NCBI RefSeq assembly: GCF_009829325.1
Contig: NZ_VUOS01000014.1
Span: 1-64,000 of the forward strand
Direction: 5' to 3'
DNA: 64,000 bases
Origin: Nocardia sp. CY41
Lineage (GTDB): Bacteria; Actinomycetota; Actinomycetes; Mycobacteriales; Mycobacteriaceae
Both the position numbers and the translations under genes were made by a program. Of the stretch, positions 35,801 through 44,179 are shown piece after piece (position 1 is the stretch's first letter; each line of letters opens with the position of its first letter). The notes below the pieces were generated by a model. That model was not told the origin of the DNA. It worked only from the letters and a program-made list of their open reading frames with translations, and searched no databases.

Positions 35801-37796
35801 ACCACATGGCCTCGAAGGCTTCCACGAACCGCTCGCGCAGCCCGCGTACCTCCGCTTCCAGCACGTCGGCGCGCTTGGAGGACTCGAGCAGTTCCGCGTC
35901 CAGATCCCGATCGAGCGAGCTGCGCAGCAGCTCCGCGCGAGCCAGCAGACCGAAGTCGTAGATCCACCGCTCACCGCCGGCTCCGCCGTCGGCGGCGGCC
36001 TCCAGCGCGAGCTGGTACGGCCGCTCGTCGACCACCTCGACGCCGAGGCTCTGCAGCAGCGGGAGCACCTGGCTCAGAGAGATACCGCTGCCGCCGACAT
36101 AGAGCGTGAAGCGCCAGGATCCCGGGGTCGAGTCCGGCTTCCGATACAGATACTGGTCGATCCGTCCGTCGCGCAGCCGCTCCAGCCGAACGATGTCCGC
36201 CAACGCGCGGGCCGCGGCGAAATCCTGTTTGTAGCCCTCGGGGAAGGCTTCCGCGTACCGCTGCACCACGGCGGGATCGAGCACCGTCGACGTGCTCACC
36301 TCGTCGTTCAAGCGGTCGTCCCAGGTCCGGCTGGCCTCGGCGAGCAGGGCCTGCAGACGCAGCCGGTTGGGTTCGGACGTGTCGGCGGCGGGCGTCGCGC
36401 GACGCTGAACGCCGAGTTCGGCCTCCGGCATGCGCACCGTGAAATACACCCGCGCCAAGTCGCTTTCGCCCACCCGCGCGGAATAGTCGATGGACACCCC
36501 GCCCAGTTCGCGGACCAAGATGTCCTGCATCTCCAGCCGCGCGCTGGTGGTGTATCGGTCGCGAGGCAGATAGACCAGGCAGGCGACATAGCGGCCGTAG
36601 GTGTCCGCGCGCAGGAACAGGCGCACCTGGCGGCGCAGGCTCACGCCGAGCACGGCGGTGGCGGTGCGGCGCAGCGTCTCGCCGTCGGCGGAGAACAGTT
36701 CGGTGCGCGGGAAGGACTGGATGACCTCGAGCATCGCCTGGCCGGAGAACGATTCCAGGTCGAATCCGCTCCCCTCGATCGCCGAGCGGACCCGGCGCTC
36801 GATCACGGGGATATCCAGGACGTTCTCGTGCACGGCGGTAACGGTGAAGACACCGATGAACAGGTGTTCACCGATGACCGTTCCGTCGGCGTCGAAGTCG
36901 GCGACGCTGACGAAGTACGGGTACACCGCGCGGTGCACGGTGGCGGGGACCAGCCCCTGGGTCAGCGTCAGCAGCGGGCGGTCACCACCGTTGACCGGCA
37001 CGTGGAAGTCGGTGCCCACGTCCGGGCGCAGCACGCCGAGGCAGGTGGCGGGCAGGACGGTGGACATCTCGCGGCCTTGGTCGGTGTTCAGCCGGTAGCG
37101 CGCGTAACCGAGGAGGGTGAAGTTCCCGCCGGCCAGCCAGCGCAGCAGTTTCGCGGTGTCGGTCAGTTCGGTCGGCTCGAACGGCGCGGTCCCGGCTTGC
37201 GCCGCCAGGTCCAGGTCATCGGCCAGCTTGCTCTGCACGTCCTCGATGGCTTCGGTGTCGCCGATCACCTGACGCACGTCGTCCACCACGTCCGGCACCG
37301 CGGCCTCGACCTTGGCCAGCAGCGCCGCACTGGTCGACGGATGCAATTGCACGTGCATCCAGGATTCACGCAGGCCCGCCGCGCCGGTACCGTCCACCTC
37401 GTGCGCGGCGGCGTGCGTGAGTCGTCCCTGCTCGTCCCGCTCGACCTCGAAGATCGGGTGGATGATCTCGCTGACGCTCACGCCGATCCGGCTCAGCGAG
37501 GAGCTGATCGATTCCACCAGCAGCGGCATGTCGTCGGTGACGATCTGCACCGCCGCACCGATTCCGGAGCCGTCATCCGGGTGATACACCCGCACCAGCG
37601 CGCGACCGGGGCGGCGCGTCACCGCCAGCTCGAGGTGCCTGCGGAAGATCTGGGTGATGCCGGTGATCGCACAGTCCACATCGCCCGCGTCGACGTGGCG
37701 GAAGTACGCCTCCTCGAGCGTCGCGAGTTCGCCGCGCAGCGACTGCGGCAAACCCGCGGCCCACGCCGCGCTGGACAATTCGGACGAGACGGTCAT
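32856..37796 (-). CDS. gdh: Large NAD-specific glutamate dehydrogenase
   Basis: 1646 residues from the ATG at 37796, the size of the 180-kDa NAD-GDH class. The N-terminal 650 or so residues hold ACT-like regulatory regions. The catalytic part includes F-G-S-V-A-R-G-G-L-R-W-S-D-R and the P-V-G-A-K-G-G-F catalytic-lysine loop, then A-D-K-G-T-A-T-F-S-D and the dinucleotide-binding G-V-G-D-M-S-G-D-V-F-G-N-G. A long helical C-terminus follows. It deaminates glutamate to 2-oxoglutarate with NAD; in mycobacteria the enzyme is tuned by the FHA protein GarA. Upstream 600 bases are gene-free and should hold its promoter. Confidence 0.95.
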   Translation of the reverse strand: MTVSSELSSAAWAAGLPQSLRGELATLEEAYFRHVDAGDVDCAITGITQIFRRHLELAVTRRPGRALVRVYHPDDGSGIGAAVQIVTDDMPLLVESISSSLSRIGVSVSEIIHPIFEVERDEQGRLTHAAAHEVDGTGAAGLRESWMHVQLHPSTSAALLAKVEAAVPDVVDDVRQVIGDTEAIEDVQSKLADDLDLAAQAGTAPFEPTELTDTAKLLRWLAGGNFTLLGYARYRLNTDQGREMSTVLPATCLGVLRPDVGTDFHVPVNGGDRPLLTLTQGLVPATVHRAVYPYFVSVADFDADGTVIGEHLFIGVFTVTAVHENVLDIPVIERRVRSAIEGSGFDLESFSGQAMLEVIQSFPRTELFSADGETLRRTATAVLGVSLRRQVRLFLRADTYGRYVACLVYLPRDRYTTSARLEMQDILVRELGGVSIDYSARVGESDLARVYFTVRMPEAELGVQRRATPAADTSEPNRLRLQALLAEASRTWDDRLNDEVSTSTVLDPAVVQRYAEAFPEGYKQDFAAARALADIVRLERLRDGRIDQYLYRKPDSTPGSWRFTLYVGGSGISLSQVLPLLQSLGVEVVDERPYQLALEAAADGGAGGERWIYDFGLLARAELLRSSLDRDLDAELLESSKRADVLEAEVRGLRERFVEAFEAMWYGRAEADGLNELVLRARLPWRAVSILRTYAKYLQQAGFPYSQANICRVLLTYPDIARLFVDLFAARFDPDTVSAEHAKDLETQVRGRIDEVVSLDADRILRAILGLIKATLRTNYYVTDAEGNPRDYVSVKVEPREIAELPKPKPQFEIFVYSPRVEGVHLRFGSVARGGLRWSDRLEDFRTEILGLVKAQAVKNAVIVPVGAKGGFVVKQPPAATGDPVADRQALGAEGVACYRTFISGLLDVTDNVDRATGEVLPPARVVRRDGDDTYLVVAADKGTATFSDIANDVAQSYGFWLGDAFASGGSAGYDHKAMGITAKGAWESVKRHFREMEIDTQTQDFTVVGVGDMSGDVFGNGMLLSEHIRLVAAFDHRHIFLDPDPDAARSYRERQRMFALPRSSWADYDTSLISPGGGVWDRTVKAVPISPQARAALGLGDDVVSLSPPELVRAILLAPVDLLWNGGIGTYVKASTETNAEVGDKSNDPVRVNGNQLRVKVVGEGGNLGATALGRIEFCRNGGKMNTDALDNSAGVDCSDHEVNIKILLDAVVSGGQLPPDERNPLLASMTDEVAQMVLRDNVAQNFLMGISRTEATQMLSVQMRLIEDLEERRGLDRELEALPSDQEMKRRSEEGSGLASPELANLLAHVKLSLKSDLLDSDLPDSQYFAARLPDYFPTPLRDRFGAAIKRHRLRREIVTTMIANEMVDYGGITYAHRLNEEVGATTTDAVRAFAAATGIFDLQERWARIRACDAPTAVRDLLELETKRTLDRASRWLLSNRPQPIAVGSEISRYRADVRALAPKVPGWLRGHHVFTLTDRSAELIARGAPTDLATEVFGLLHLFPLLDIVDIADITDRDGDEVGSLYYALNDHLKIDWLLQAVSHLERGDRWHALARLALRDDMYGSLRSLTLDVLSGGDPEETADEKIAYWESKNQSRLGRARAALSELFESGTHDLATLSVAARQVRSMVSGVGAQSEVPR

Positions 37797-38392
37797 TTTT
37801 CGCCAACTCCCTCGGATATCGGTTCCGTAACAAAGTGACGCCGGTCCGAGGGTAACTGTGCGCCGATGACGCGTGGGTGAAATCCCTTTCGACATCCAGG
37901 TGTTCACCACGACCGCGGAATTCGCCGCTCGTGTGCCGGGGTCGCACGCGACGACCTCGGGCACAGCACAGAATCGGACCCGCTAACGTCAGGTGAGCGC
38001 TACAGGCCGTATCCGTGGCGGCAGCGGCGCCGCACCGGTACCTCGGGTCAGCTCGACCACCGCGCCGGCGGTCGAAGCCACCGATTGCTCGAACTGCGCC
38101 TGCGCATTCACGTCTCCCACCCTAGCGAGCTACGCACGGGTAGGTGTCACTCCTGTTCCGCGTTCGCGACAAAGACTTTTCGCGCCGTCCCACCGAGCGC
38201 GTTCGATCCCCCCTTCCGGCTCTGCACTCCGGCTGCGCCGCCTCCCACGGCGCATCAGCAAACACCAGGCAGCAGCCGCCCCGATTCCGTGCGCACACCC
38301 GCAGTGGCAGCGGGTTCACACACGGCGAAATCGACTCGCCGCCATCCGGTCCGACCGCCGCTCACATCGAACGGGGACGAGCGCGGCGAGTT
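37797..38392. other. Gene-free region upstream of gdh
   Basis: About 600 bases between the gdh start and the ettA terminator. Frames here are Arg/Pro/Ser-rich shadows with no motif. The gdh promoter should lie close to 37830-37990. I see no convincing -10/-35 pair and no RNA structure I can support. Confidence 0.4.
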
Positions 38393-38425
38393 GCGGGGGT
38401 GGGTGCGGCACGCACCCACCCCCGC
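38393..38425. terminator. Terminator of ettA
   Basis: GCGGGGGTGGGTGCG (38393-38407), loop GCA, CGCACCCACCCCCGC (38411-38425): a 15-bp perfect stem just beyond the ettA stop on the minus strand. Confidence 0.8.
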
Positions 38426-38432
38426 GCCGAAC

Positions 38433-40109
38433 TCAGCCGCGGGTCAACTTGCGGTGCGTCACCCGGTGCGGACGGGCCGCTTCCGGGCCGAGCCGCTCGA
38501 CCTTGTTGGCCTCGTAGGCTTCGAAGTTCCCCTCGAACCAGAACCATTTGGCCTCGTTGTCGGAGTCACCCTCCCACGCGAGGATGTGGGTGCAGGTGCG
38601 GTCGAGGAACCAGCGGTCGTGCGAGATGACCACCGCGCAGCCGGGGAACTTCTCCAGGGCGTTCTCCAGCGAGCCGAGGGTCTCCACGTCGAGGTCGTTG
38701 GTCGGCTCGTCGAGCAGGATCAGGTTGCCGCCCTGCTTGAGCGTCATCGCCAGGTTCAGCCGGTTGCGCTCACCACCGGACAGCACGCCCGCGGGCTTCT
38801 GCTGGTCGGGGCCCTTGAAGCCGAATGCGCTCACGTAGGCCCGTGACGGCATCTCCTGCTGGCCGACCTCGATGTAGTCCAGGCCGTCGGAGACGACCTG
38901 CCAGACCGTCTTCTTCGGGTCGATGCCCGCGCGGTTCTGATCGACGTAACTCAGCTTGACCGTCTCGCCGACCTTCACCTCGCCGCTGTCCGGCTGCTCG
39001 AGCCCGACGATGGTCTTGAACAGCGTGGTCTTACCGACGCCGTTGGGACCGATCACGCCGACGATGCCATTGCGGGGCAGGGTGAACGACAGGTCCTTGA
39101 TCAACTGGCGGTCGCCGAAGCCCTTGTCCAGGTGCTCGACCTCCACCACCACGTTGCCCAGGCGCGGGCCTGCCGGGATCTGGATCTCCTCGAAGTCCAG
39201 CTTCCGCATCTTCTCGGCCTCGGCCGCCATCTCCTCGTACCGGCCGAGGCGGGCCTTGTTCTTGGCCTGCCTGGCCTTCGCGCCGGACCGCACCCAGGCG
39301 AGCTCTTCCTTGAGCCGCTTCTGCAGCTTCTGGTCCTTCTTGCCCTGGACCTCGAGCCGCTCGGCCTTCTTCTCCAGGTAGGTGGAGTAGTTGCCCTCGT
39401 ATGGGTAGGCGCGGCCGCGATCCAGCTCGAGGATCCATTGGGCGACGTTGTCCAGGAAGTACCGGTCGTGGGTAACCGCGAGCACGGCGCCCTGGTACTG
39501 CGCCAGGTGCTGCTCGAGCCAGTTCACGCTCTCGGCGTCCAAGTGGTTGGTCGGCTCGTCGAGCAGCAGCAGGTCGGGCTTGCTCAGCAGCAGCTTGCAC
39601 AGCGCCACCCGGCGGCGCTCACCACCGGAGAGGTTGGTGACCGGCTCGTCCGGCGGCGGGCAGCGCAGCGCGTCCATCGCCTGCTCGAGCTGGGAGTCCA
39701 GATCCCACGCGTCGGCATGATCCAGATCTTCCTGGAGCTTGCCCATCTCCTCCATGAGCTCGTCGGAGTAGTCGGTGGCCATCAGCTCGGCGATCTCGTT
39801 GAAGCGATCCAGCTTCACCTTGATCTCGCCCATGCCCTCCTCGACGTTGCCGCGGACGGTCTTCTCCTCGTTGAGCGGAGGTTCCTGCTGCAGGATGCCG
39901 ACGGTGGCGCCGGCGGCGAGAAACGCGTCACCGTTGTTCGGCTGGTCCAGTCCGGCCATGATCTTCAGCACGCTGGATTTACCCGCGCCGTTCGGGCCGA
40001 CGACGCCGATCTTGGCGCCGGGAAGGAAGTTCAAGGTGACATCGTCGAGCACGACTTTGTCGCCGTGCGCCTTGCGAACCTTCTTCATCTGGTAAATGAA
40101 CTCAGCCAT
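38433..40109 (-). CDS. ettA: ABC-F translation factor EttA
   Basis: 558 residues, two ABC domains and no membrane segments. Walker A motifs are GPNGAGKS (38-45) and GPNGVGKT (354-361); signature motifs are LSGGE (160-164 and 443-447). The arm and the charged inter-domain linker (about 240-310) have the EttA lengths. EttA binds the ribosomal E site and gates the first elongation step according to ATP/ADP level. The -10-like GATAGGCT close to the start and the lack of a Shine-Dalgarno sequence hint at a very short leader. Confidence 0.95.
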   Translation of the reverse strand: MAEFIYQMKKVRKAHGDKVVLDDVTLNFLPGAKIGVVGPNGAGKSSVLKIMAGLDQPNNGDAFLAAGATVGILQQEPPLNEEKTVRGNVEEGMGEIKVKLDRFNEIAELMATDYSDELMEEMGKLQEDLDHADAWDLDSQLEQAMDALRCPPPDEPVTNLSGGERRRVALCKLLLSKPDLLLLDEPTNHLDAESVNWLEQHLAQYQGAVLAVTHDRYFLDNVAQWILELDRGRAYPYEGNYSTYLEKKAERLEVQGKKDQKLQKRLKEELAWVRSGAKARQAKNKARLGRYEEMAAEAEKMRKLDFEEIQIPAGPRLGNVVVEVEHLDKGFGDRQLIKDLSFTLPRNGIVGVIGPNGVGKTTLFKTIVGLEQPDSGEVKVGETVKLSYVDQNRAGIDPKKTVWQVVSDGLDYIEVGQQEMPSRAYVSAFGFKGPDQQKPAGVLSGGERNRLNLAMTLKQGGNLILLDEPTNDLDVETLGSLENALEKFPGCAVVISHDRWFLDRTCTHILAWEGDSDNEAKWFWFEGNFEAYEANKVERLGPEAARPHRVTHRKLTRG

Positions 40110-40190
40110 AAGTGTGAAGCCTATCGGTGCGAGAGATGAGCGGACGAAGCAGAGCTACCCTGCCGCGCAGGACGAAGACCGGTCGTGCGA

Positions 40191-40688
40191 TCAAGCGTCG
40201 GCAGGCTCGGGCGCGCTGCCGCGAGCAGGTGCCGAACCGGCGGTAACGATATTCTCCCCCGGCGCGCCACCGACCGGCACCCGACCTTCAGCGCTCGACG
40301 CCTCGGAAGTATTCCGCGACGGCAGGTCGGACCACCGTGTCACCTGTGCGGTGCAGCGGGACAGGTCCGGTCCGACCGCGGTCGCGCGCATCTCCAGATC
40401 CCGTCGTTCGACGCCGTCCTTGCTGCGGTACTCGTGCGAGCGCAGCTGGCCGTGGGCGATGATCGGATCGCCGCGCCGCAGGGACGCGTCGACACCGGCC
40501 ACCAGCCGGCGCCAGCAGCTGACGGTGAGATACAACGTGCCGTTGTCCACCCATTGCCCCGACGTGTGATCCAGCCGACGAGAATTACTCGCCAGCCGGA
40601 AGGTGACCACCTGCTCGCCATTGGTCAGATCGCGCTTGACCGGATGGGTGGCGATCGTTCCGATCACGGTCGCGTTCGCCTCGTACAT
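40191..40688 (-). CDS. SSB-family single-strand DNA-binding paralogue
   Basis: 165 residues; AAGGGG precedes the ATG. The OB fold (about 1-110) has T-V-I-G-T-I, F-R-L-A-S-N-S-R and W-R-R-L-V-A-G-V...G-D-P-I-I-A-H-G-Q-L-R. The C-terminus is a 50-residue disordered tail ending in E-P-A-D-A, without the acidic D-D-D-I-P-F tip that recruits replication partners. That, and its place beside ettA, fit the second SSB of actinobacteria (Rv2478c-like, SsbB type) rather than the essential replicative SSB. Confidence 0.88.
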   Translation of the reverse strand: MYEANATVIGTIATHPVKRDLTNGEQVVTFRLASNSRRLDHTSGQWVDNGTLYLTVSCWRRLVAGVDASLRRGDPIIAHGQLRSHEYRSKDGVERRDLEMRATAVGPDLSRCTAQVTRWSDLPSRNTSEASSAEGRVPVGGAPGENIVTAGSAPARGSAPEPADA

Positions 40689-40846
40689 GATTACGCCCCT
40701 TCACATTTGGATCCGGGTCTGCCCGGAATTCCTCCCCCACCAGGAGGCACTTCCAGGGTGCGCCGATTCTGCGCAAGCCGCGCGACCCGTTCCCGGAATG
40801 TGCACAACTCCGCTGAATGTGAAAAACAAGCTTTCACCTCGTCCGG

Positions 40847-41815
40847 TCAGAGCACCGCCACGTCGGTATTCGCTCCGCACAGGACGATCACCGGTCGCTC
40901 ATCCGGCGCGGGAACGTAGGCGCCGCTGTGCACGGCCGCCAGCGCCGCGGCGCCCGCCATTTCGACCAGGATGCGGAATTCGCGCCACAGATACTCCCGC
41001 GCCGCGGTGATCGCGTCGTCGCTCACCAGCAGCGACCGCACGTCGTGCCTGCGAGCGACGTCGAGGGCGATGTCACCGAGCCGCGTCGGCCCCAGGGTGT
41101 CGACGGTGACTCCGGACCCGACGATGTCGACGGGACGATCCGCCGCCAGCGCCGCACGCAGGACCGCCGAGCCCTCGGGCTCGATTCCGATCACCTGCTG
41201 ACGGCGCCCGACCGCGGCCGCGATCCCGGCGATCAGTCCGCCGCCGCCCACCGCGGCCAGCACCGGCGGACGCCCGCGCACCTGCTCTTCGAGTTCCAGC
41301 CCGACGACGCCGATGCCCGCGACCACCGCGGGCAGGTCGTAGCCGTGCAGCAACAGCGCGCCGCGTTCGGTGGCCAGTTCCGTCGCGTGCGCCAAGGCCT
41401 CGGCGTAGGTGGTGCCGTGCCACAGCACTTCGGCGCCGTGCGACCACATCGCGGCGACCTTCGTGTGCGGCGCCGTCTCCGGGACGACGACCGTGCAGGT
41501 CTTGTCCAGCCGTGCCGCGGCCAGCGCGGCCGCGATGCCCGCGTTGCCGCCGGAGGCGATCACCACCTGATCGATGCCGTCGCCCGACTCCAGCAACGCG
41601 TTGAGGCTGCCGCGCACCTTGAACGTCCCGCCGTGCTGAAGGTGCTCGAGTTTCATCGTCACCGGCACCGGGCCCGACGGGCTCGCCACGGACGTGTGGA
41701 AGACGGGCGTCTTGCGGATCCGGCCCGCCAGCCGCTTGCGTGCGGATCGCACGTGCGACCGTTCCACCCGCCCGGCCGGTCTGTGTGGGGAGACCGTGGT
41801 GGCGCGTTCACTCAC
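40847..41815 (-). CDS. Threonine/serine dehydratase-like PLP enzyme
   Basis: 322 residues from a GTG that overlaps the upstream stop (GTGA). Fold-type II PLP enzyme: the Schiff-base Lys is in G-T-F-K-V-R-G (about 64-70), the phosphate loop in G-G-G-G-L-I-A-G (about 191-198), and the substrate loop is S-G-G-N-A-G. It lacks the C-terminal ACT regulatory domain of biosynthetic IlvA, so it looks catabolic or a racemase/dehydratase of the serine racemase group. Substrate preference cannot be read from the sequence. It follows the ctaG/copD fusion gene in one operon. Confidence 0.85.
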   Translation of the reverse strand: MSERATTVSPHRPAGRVERSHVRSARKRLAGRIRKTPVFHTSVASPSGPVPVTMKLEHLQHGGTFKVRGSLNALLESGDGIDQVVIASGGNAGIAAALAAARLDKTCTVVVPETAPHTKVAAMWSHGAEVLWHGTTYAEALAHATELATERGALLLHGYDLPAVVAGIGVVGLELEEQVRGRPPVLAAVGGGGLIAGIAAAVGRRQQVIGIEPEGSAVLRAALAADRPVDIVGSGVTVDTLGPTRLGDIALDVARRHDVRSLLVSDDAITAAREYLWREFRILVEMAGAAALAAVHSGAYVPAPDERPVIVLCGANTDVAVL

Positions 41816-43845
41816 TTACGCACTTCTCCATCTCGCTTGGCCAGCTCGGCGAACATCGCGTTGTGTGCGGCGAGAGCGGCGTCGTTGTCGCGTTCGGCAG
41901 CGCGGTCGGTGCGCCGCGCGAGCCGCTGATCGCTGCGCGACCATTGGATCAGCAACGCCAGCATCACCACCACCAGGGGCACTTCACCGCTCGCCCAGGC
42001 GAGGCTGCCGCCGGTGCGCTGGTCGCCGAGCAGATCGCCGTTCCAGCCGAGACCGAGACCGCGGTAGAACCAGCCGCCGAGCACCGTGGTCATGCTCATC
42101 AGCGCGATGCCGAAGAACGCGTGGAACGGCAGTGAGCCGAACACCATGGCGAGCTTGGTCAGCGGCTCCACCTGCCTCGGCTTGGGATCGATGCCGATCA
42201 CCACCCAATAGAACAGGTAGCCGCTGAGCAGGAAGTGCAGGTTCATCAGCAGGTGCGCGGCATGCGAGTCGGCGTAGGCGTCGAAGATGCCGCCCAAGTA
42301 CAGCGCGTAGAACCCGCCGACGAAGATCGCCGAGGCCACGATCGGGTGGGTCAGGAAACGCGACACCGGGTTGTGCACCGCGGCGAGCAGCCATTCCCGC
42401 GGACCGGGCACGCCGCCGCGTCCCGCCGGGGGCAGCGCGCGCAGCGCCAGCGTCACCGCGCCACCCAGCGCGAACAGGATCGGCGCGAGCATCGACAACG
42501 CCATGTGCGCCCCCATGTGCACGCTGAACATCGCGGGCGAGTACCGGCCGACACCGGAGGAGGTCGCGACGAGCAGCACCACACAGCCGGACAGCCAGGC
42601 GAGCGTCCGCCCGGCCGGCCACACGTCACCCCGTGCGCGCAGCCGCCGCACGCCGAGCAGATACAGCACCGCGAGGACGATCGACAACGTGCCGAAGATC
42701 AGATCGAACCGCCAGTCGAACAGCAGGCGGGCCGAGTTGGGGGGCCCGGCCAGGTCGTAGCCCAGTTCCACCTCGACGGGAGTCGGGACGGAGTCCGGCG
42801 GTGGCGGCGGCGTGCGGCCGAGCCCCACCGCGAGGCCGATGGTCGCGGCGAAGATCAGCACCTCGACGCCCGCGTACCGGATCAGCGCCCTGCGGTCGCC
42901 GGGATCGGCCGCCAGAGCGGGCAGCGCGGCGCGGCGCTGCAGATAACCGAACACGCCGAGCACCGCCAAGGCCGCGGCTTTGGCCAGCACCAACCTGCCG
43001 TAGGTGGTGGTGAACAGCTCGTCCAGCGGCACCCGGACCCAGGAGTTGATCACGCCGCTGACGGCGATCACGGCGAACGCGACCGTGGCGGTCAGCGAGA
43101 AACGCCGCGCCGCCACGTCGGTGTAGGCGCCCCCGCGCACGGCGTGCGCCAGCACCGCGAACAAGCCGCCGACCCAGACGGCGGAGGAGACCAGGTGCAG
43201 GATCAGGCTGTTGGTCGCCACGTCGTGCGACCCGCCCGAGGAGGAATGGCCGGTCAGCGCCAGCGGCATCATGGTGGCGATCGCGGCGCCGAGCAGGACC
43301 GGCGTCCAGCCCCAGCGCAGGGCGAGCCGGCAACCGACCGCGACGATCAGGGCGAGGACGACGGTCGTCCGCCAGGCCCCGGCCAGCTCGATCTGACCGA
43401 TCGCCCGCCACAGACCGTCCGGCCGCAGCACCTCCCCCACCGGCTGCCCCGTGGTGTCCGAAACAGTCAGCGGCACCAGCAGCGCCGCGCAGCACGCCCA
43501 CAGCACCGCGAAGTCGGACGCCCGGCGCACCGCGCGATACCCGCCGACGTCCAGCAGCCCGTTGCGCTGCGGTGGGACGAGAAAGGCCGCGAACAGCAGC
43601 GCACCGACCGTCAGCGCCGCCGACAGATCGGCGAGCGCCCGGATGGCGGGCAGGCCGTAGGTGGTCGGCGCGCCCGGGTCGGGGATGCCGAGCAGACTCA
43701 GCGCCTGCGCCGCCGACAGCCCTACCACCAGCGCCGCGACCACCGCCGCAATGGCGCCGGCCAGCGCGGTGACCGTCGCGACCGTCGCCCCGGACCGGGC
43801 AGCCTCGGCTCGGGGAGCGGCGGACGAGGTGGGGACGGACGACAT
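41812..43845 (-). CDS. CopD-CtaG fusion: copper transport and cytochrome oxidase assembly protein
   Basis: 677 residues from the ATG at 43845. The N-terminal half (about 1-380) has eight or so membrane helices of the CopD type, with H-S-S-S-G-G-S-H-D near 200. The C-terminal half (about 390-650) is a caa3-type CtaG domain with F-S-V-H-M-G-A-H-M and M-N-L-H-F-L-L-S-G-Y-L-F-Y-W, whose His and Met residues can bind copper. Such fusions are typical of actinobacteria and are thought to deliver copper to the aa3 oxidase. The next gene is coupled by a 4-base overlap. Confidence 0.9.
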   Translation of the reverse strand: MSSVPTSSAAPRAEAARSGATVATVTALAGAIAAVVAALVVGLSAAQALSLLGIPDPGAPTTYGLPAIRALADLSAALTVGALLFAAFLVPPQRNGLLDVGGYRAVRRASDFAVLWACCAALLVPLTVSDTTGQPVGEVLRPDGLWRAIGQIELAGAWRTTVVLALIVAVGCRLALRWGWTPVLLGAAIATMMPLALTGHSSSGGSHDVATNSLILHLVSSAVWVGGLFAVLAHAVRGGAYTDVAARRFSLTATVAFAVIAVSGVINSWVRVPLDELFTTTYGRLVLAKAAALAVLGVFGYLQRRAALPALAADPGDRRALIRYAGVEVLIFAATIGLAVGLGRTPPPPPDSVPTPVEVELGYDLAGPPNSARLLFDWRFDLIFGTLSIVLAVLYLLGVRRLRARGDVWPAGRTLAWLSGCVVLLVATSSGVGRYSPAMFSVHMGAHMALSMLAPILFALGGAVTLALRALPPAGRGGVPGPREWLLAAVHNPVSRFLTHPIVASAIFVGGFYALYLGGIFDAYADSHAAHLLMNLHFLLSGYLFYWVVIGIDPKPRQVEPLTKLAMVFGSLPFHAFFGIALMSMTTVLGGWFYRGLGLGWNGDLLGDQRTGGSLAWASGEVPLVVVMLALLIQWSRSDQRLARRTDRAAERDNDAALAAHNAMFAELAKRDGEVRK

Positions 43846-43993
43846 ACGACTGAGCGTAGTTCGGCGAGTATTCCGTGGCCCGGTCGGGTTTGTACCGATA
43901 TCCTGGCCGCGGATCACCACCGGCGCGTCACCTACTGTCTCGGGATGGCTGAAACGTTGCTAACGCTGAGAACCCGGCTACCTGGACGGTCGC

Positions 43994-43999
43994 TATAAT
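43994..43999 (+). promoter_or_regulatory. -10 box of tRNA-Arg
   Basis: A perfect TATAAT 47 bases before the mature tRNA 5' end. No well-spaced -35 hexamer is evident. Confidence 0.5.
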
Positions 44000-44046
44000 C
44001 GACCCGCTGGACAGCACGGCCAATGTCGGCCATCGTGGAACCCGCT

Positions 44047-44120
44047 GCCTCCGTAGCTCAGTTGGATAGAGCAAGGGCCTTCTAATCCCTAGGTCGCAGG
44101 TTCGATTCCTGCCGGGGGCG
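44047..44120 (+). tRNA. tRNA-Arg(TCT), target of element integration
   Basis: Acceptor GCCTCCG/CGGGGGC, D-arm TAGCTCAGTTGGATAGAGCA, anticodon loop CTTCTAA (anticodon TCT, reading AGA), T-arm CAGGTTCGATTCCTG. The anticodon stem has a C-T mismatch at its last pair. CCA is not encoded. From the anticodon loop onward the sequence is repeated exactly at 58452-58494, so the element restores a complete tRNA when it integrates. Confidence 0.93.
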
Positions 44121-44121
44121 C
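44079..44121 (+). repeat. attL, 43-bp core repeat inside tRNA-Arg
   Basis: Begins at the anticodon loop (CTTCTAATCCCTAGG) and ends just past the tRNA 3' end (GGGGGCGC). Identical to 58452-58494. Confidence 0.92.
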
Positions 44122-44123
44122 TG

Positions 44124-44154
44124 GTCAGGGACCGTTTCTACTGCGGTCCCTGAC
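44124..44154. terminator. Element-supplied terminator behind tRNA-Arg
   Basis: GTCAGGGACCG (44124-44134) and CGGTCCCTGAC (44144-44154), an 11-bp perfect stem starting 3 bases after attL and lying before the integrase stop. It can end both tRNA-Arg and integrase transcripts. Because it is inside the element it replaces the host terminator left behind attR. Confidence 0.75.
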
Positions 44155-44179
44155 ACTCCATCCATCGGATATCCATCGC

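Noticed and set aside
32874..37838. A 1654-residue plus-strand frame opposite gdh
   Set aside because: It mirrors gdh codons in a high-G+C genome; the translation is rich in Arg, His, Gln and Gly with no motif, while the minus frame is a textbook glutamate dehydrogenase.
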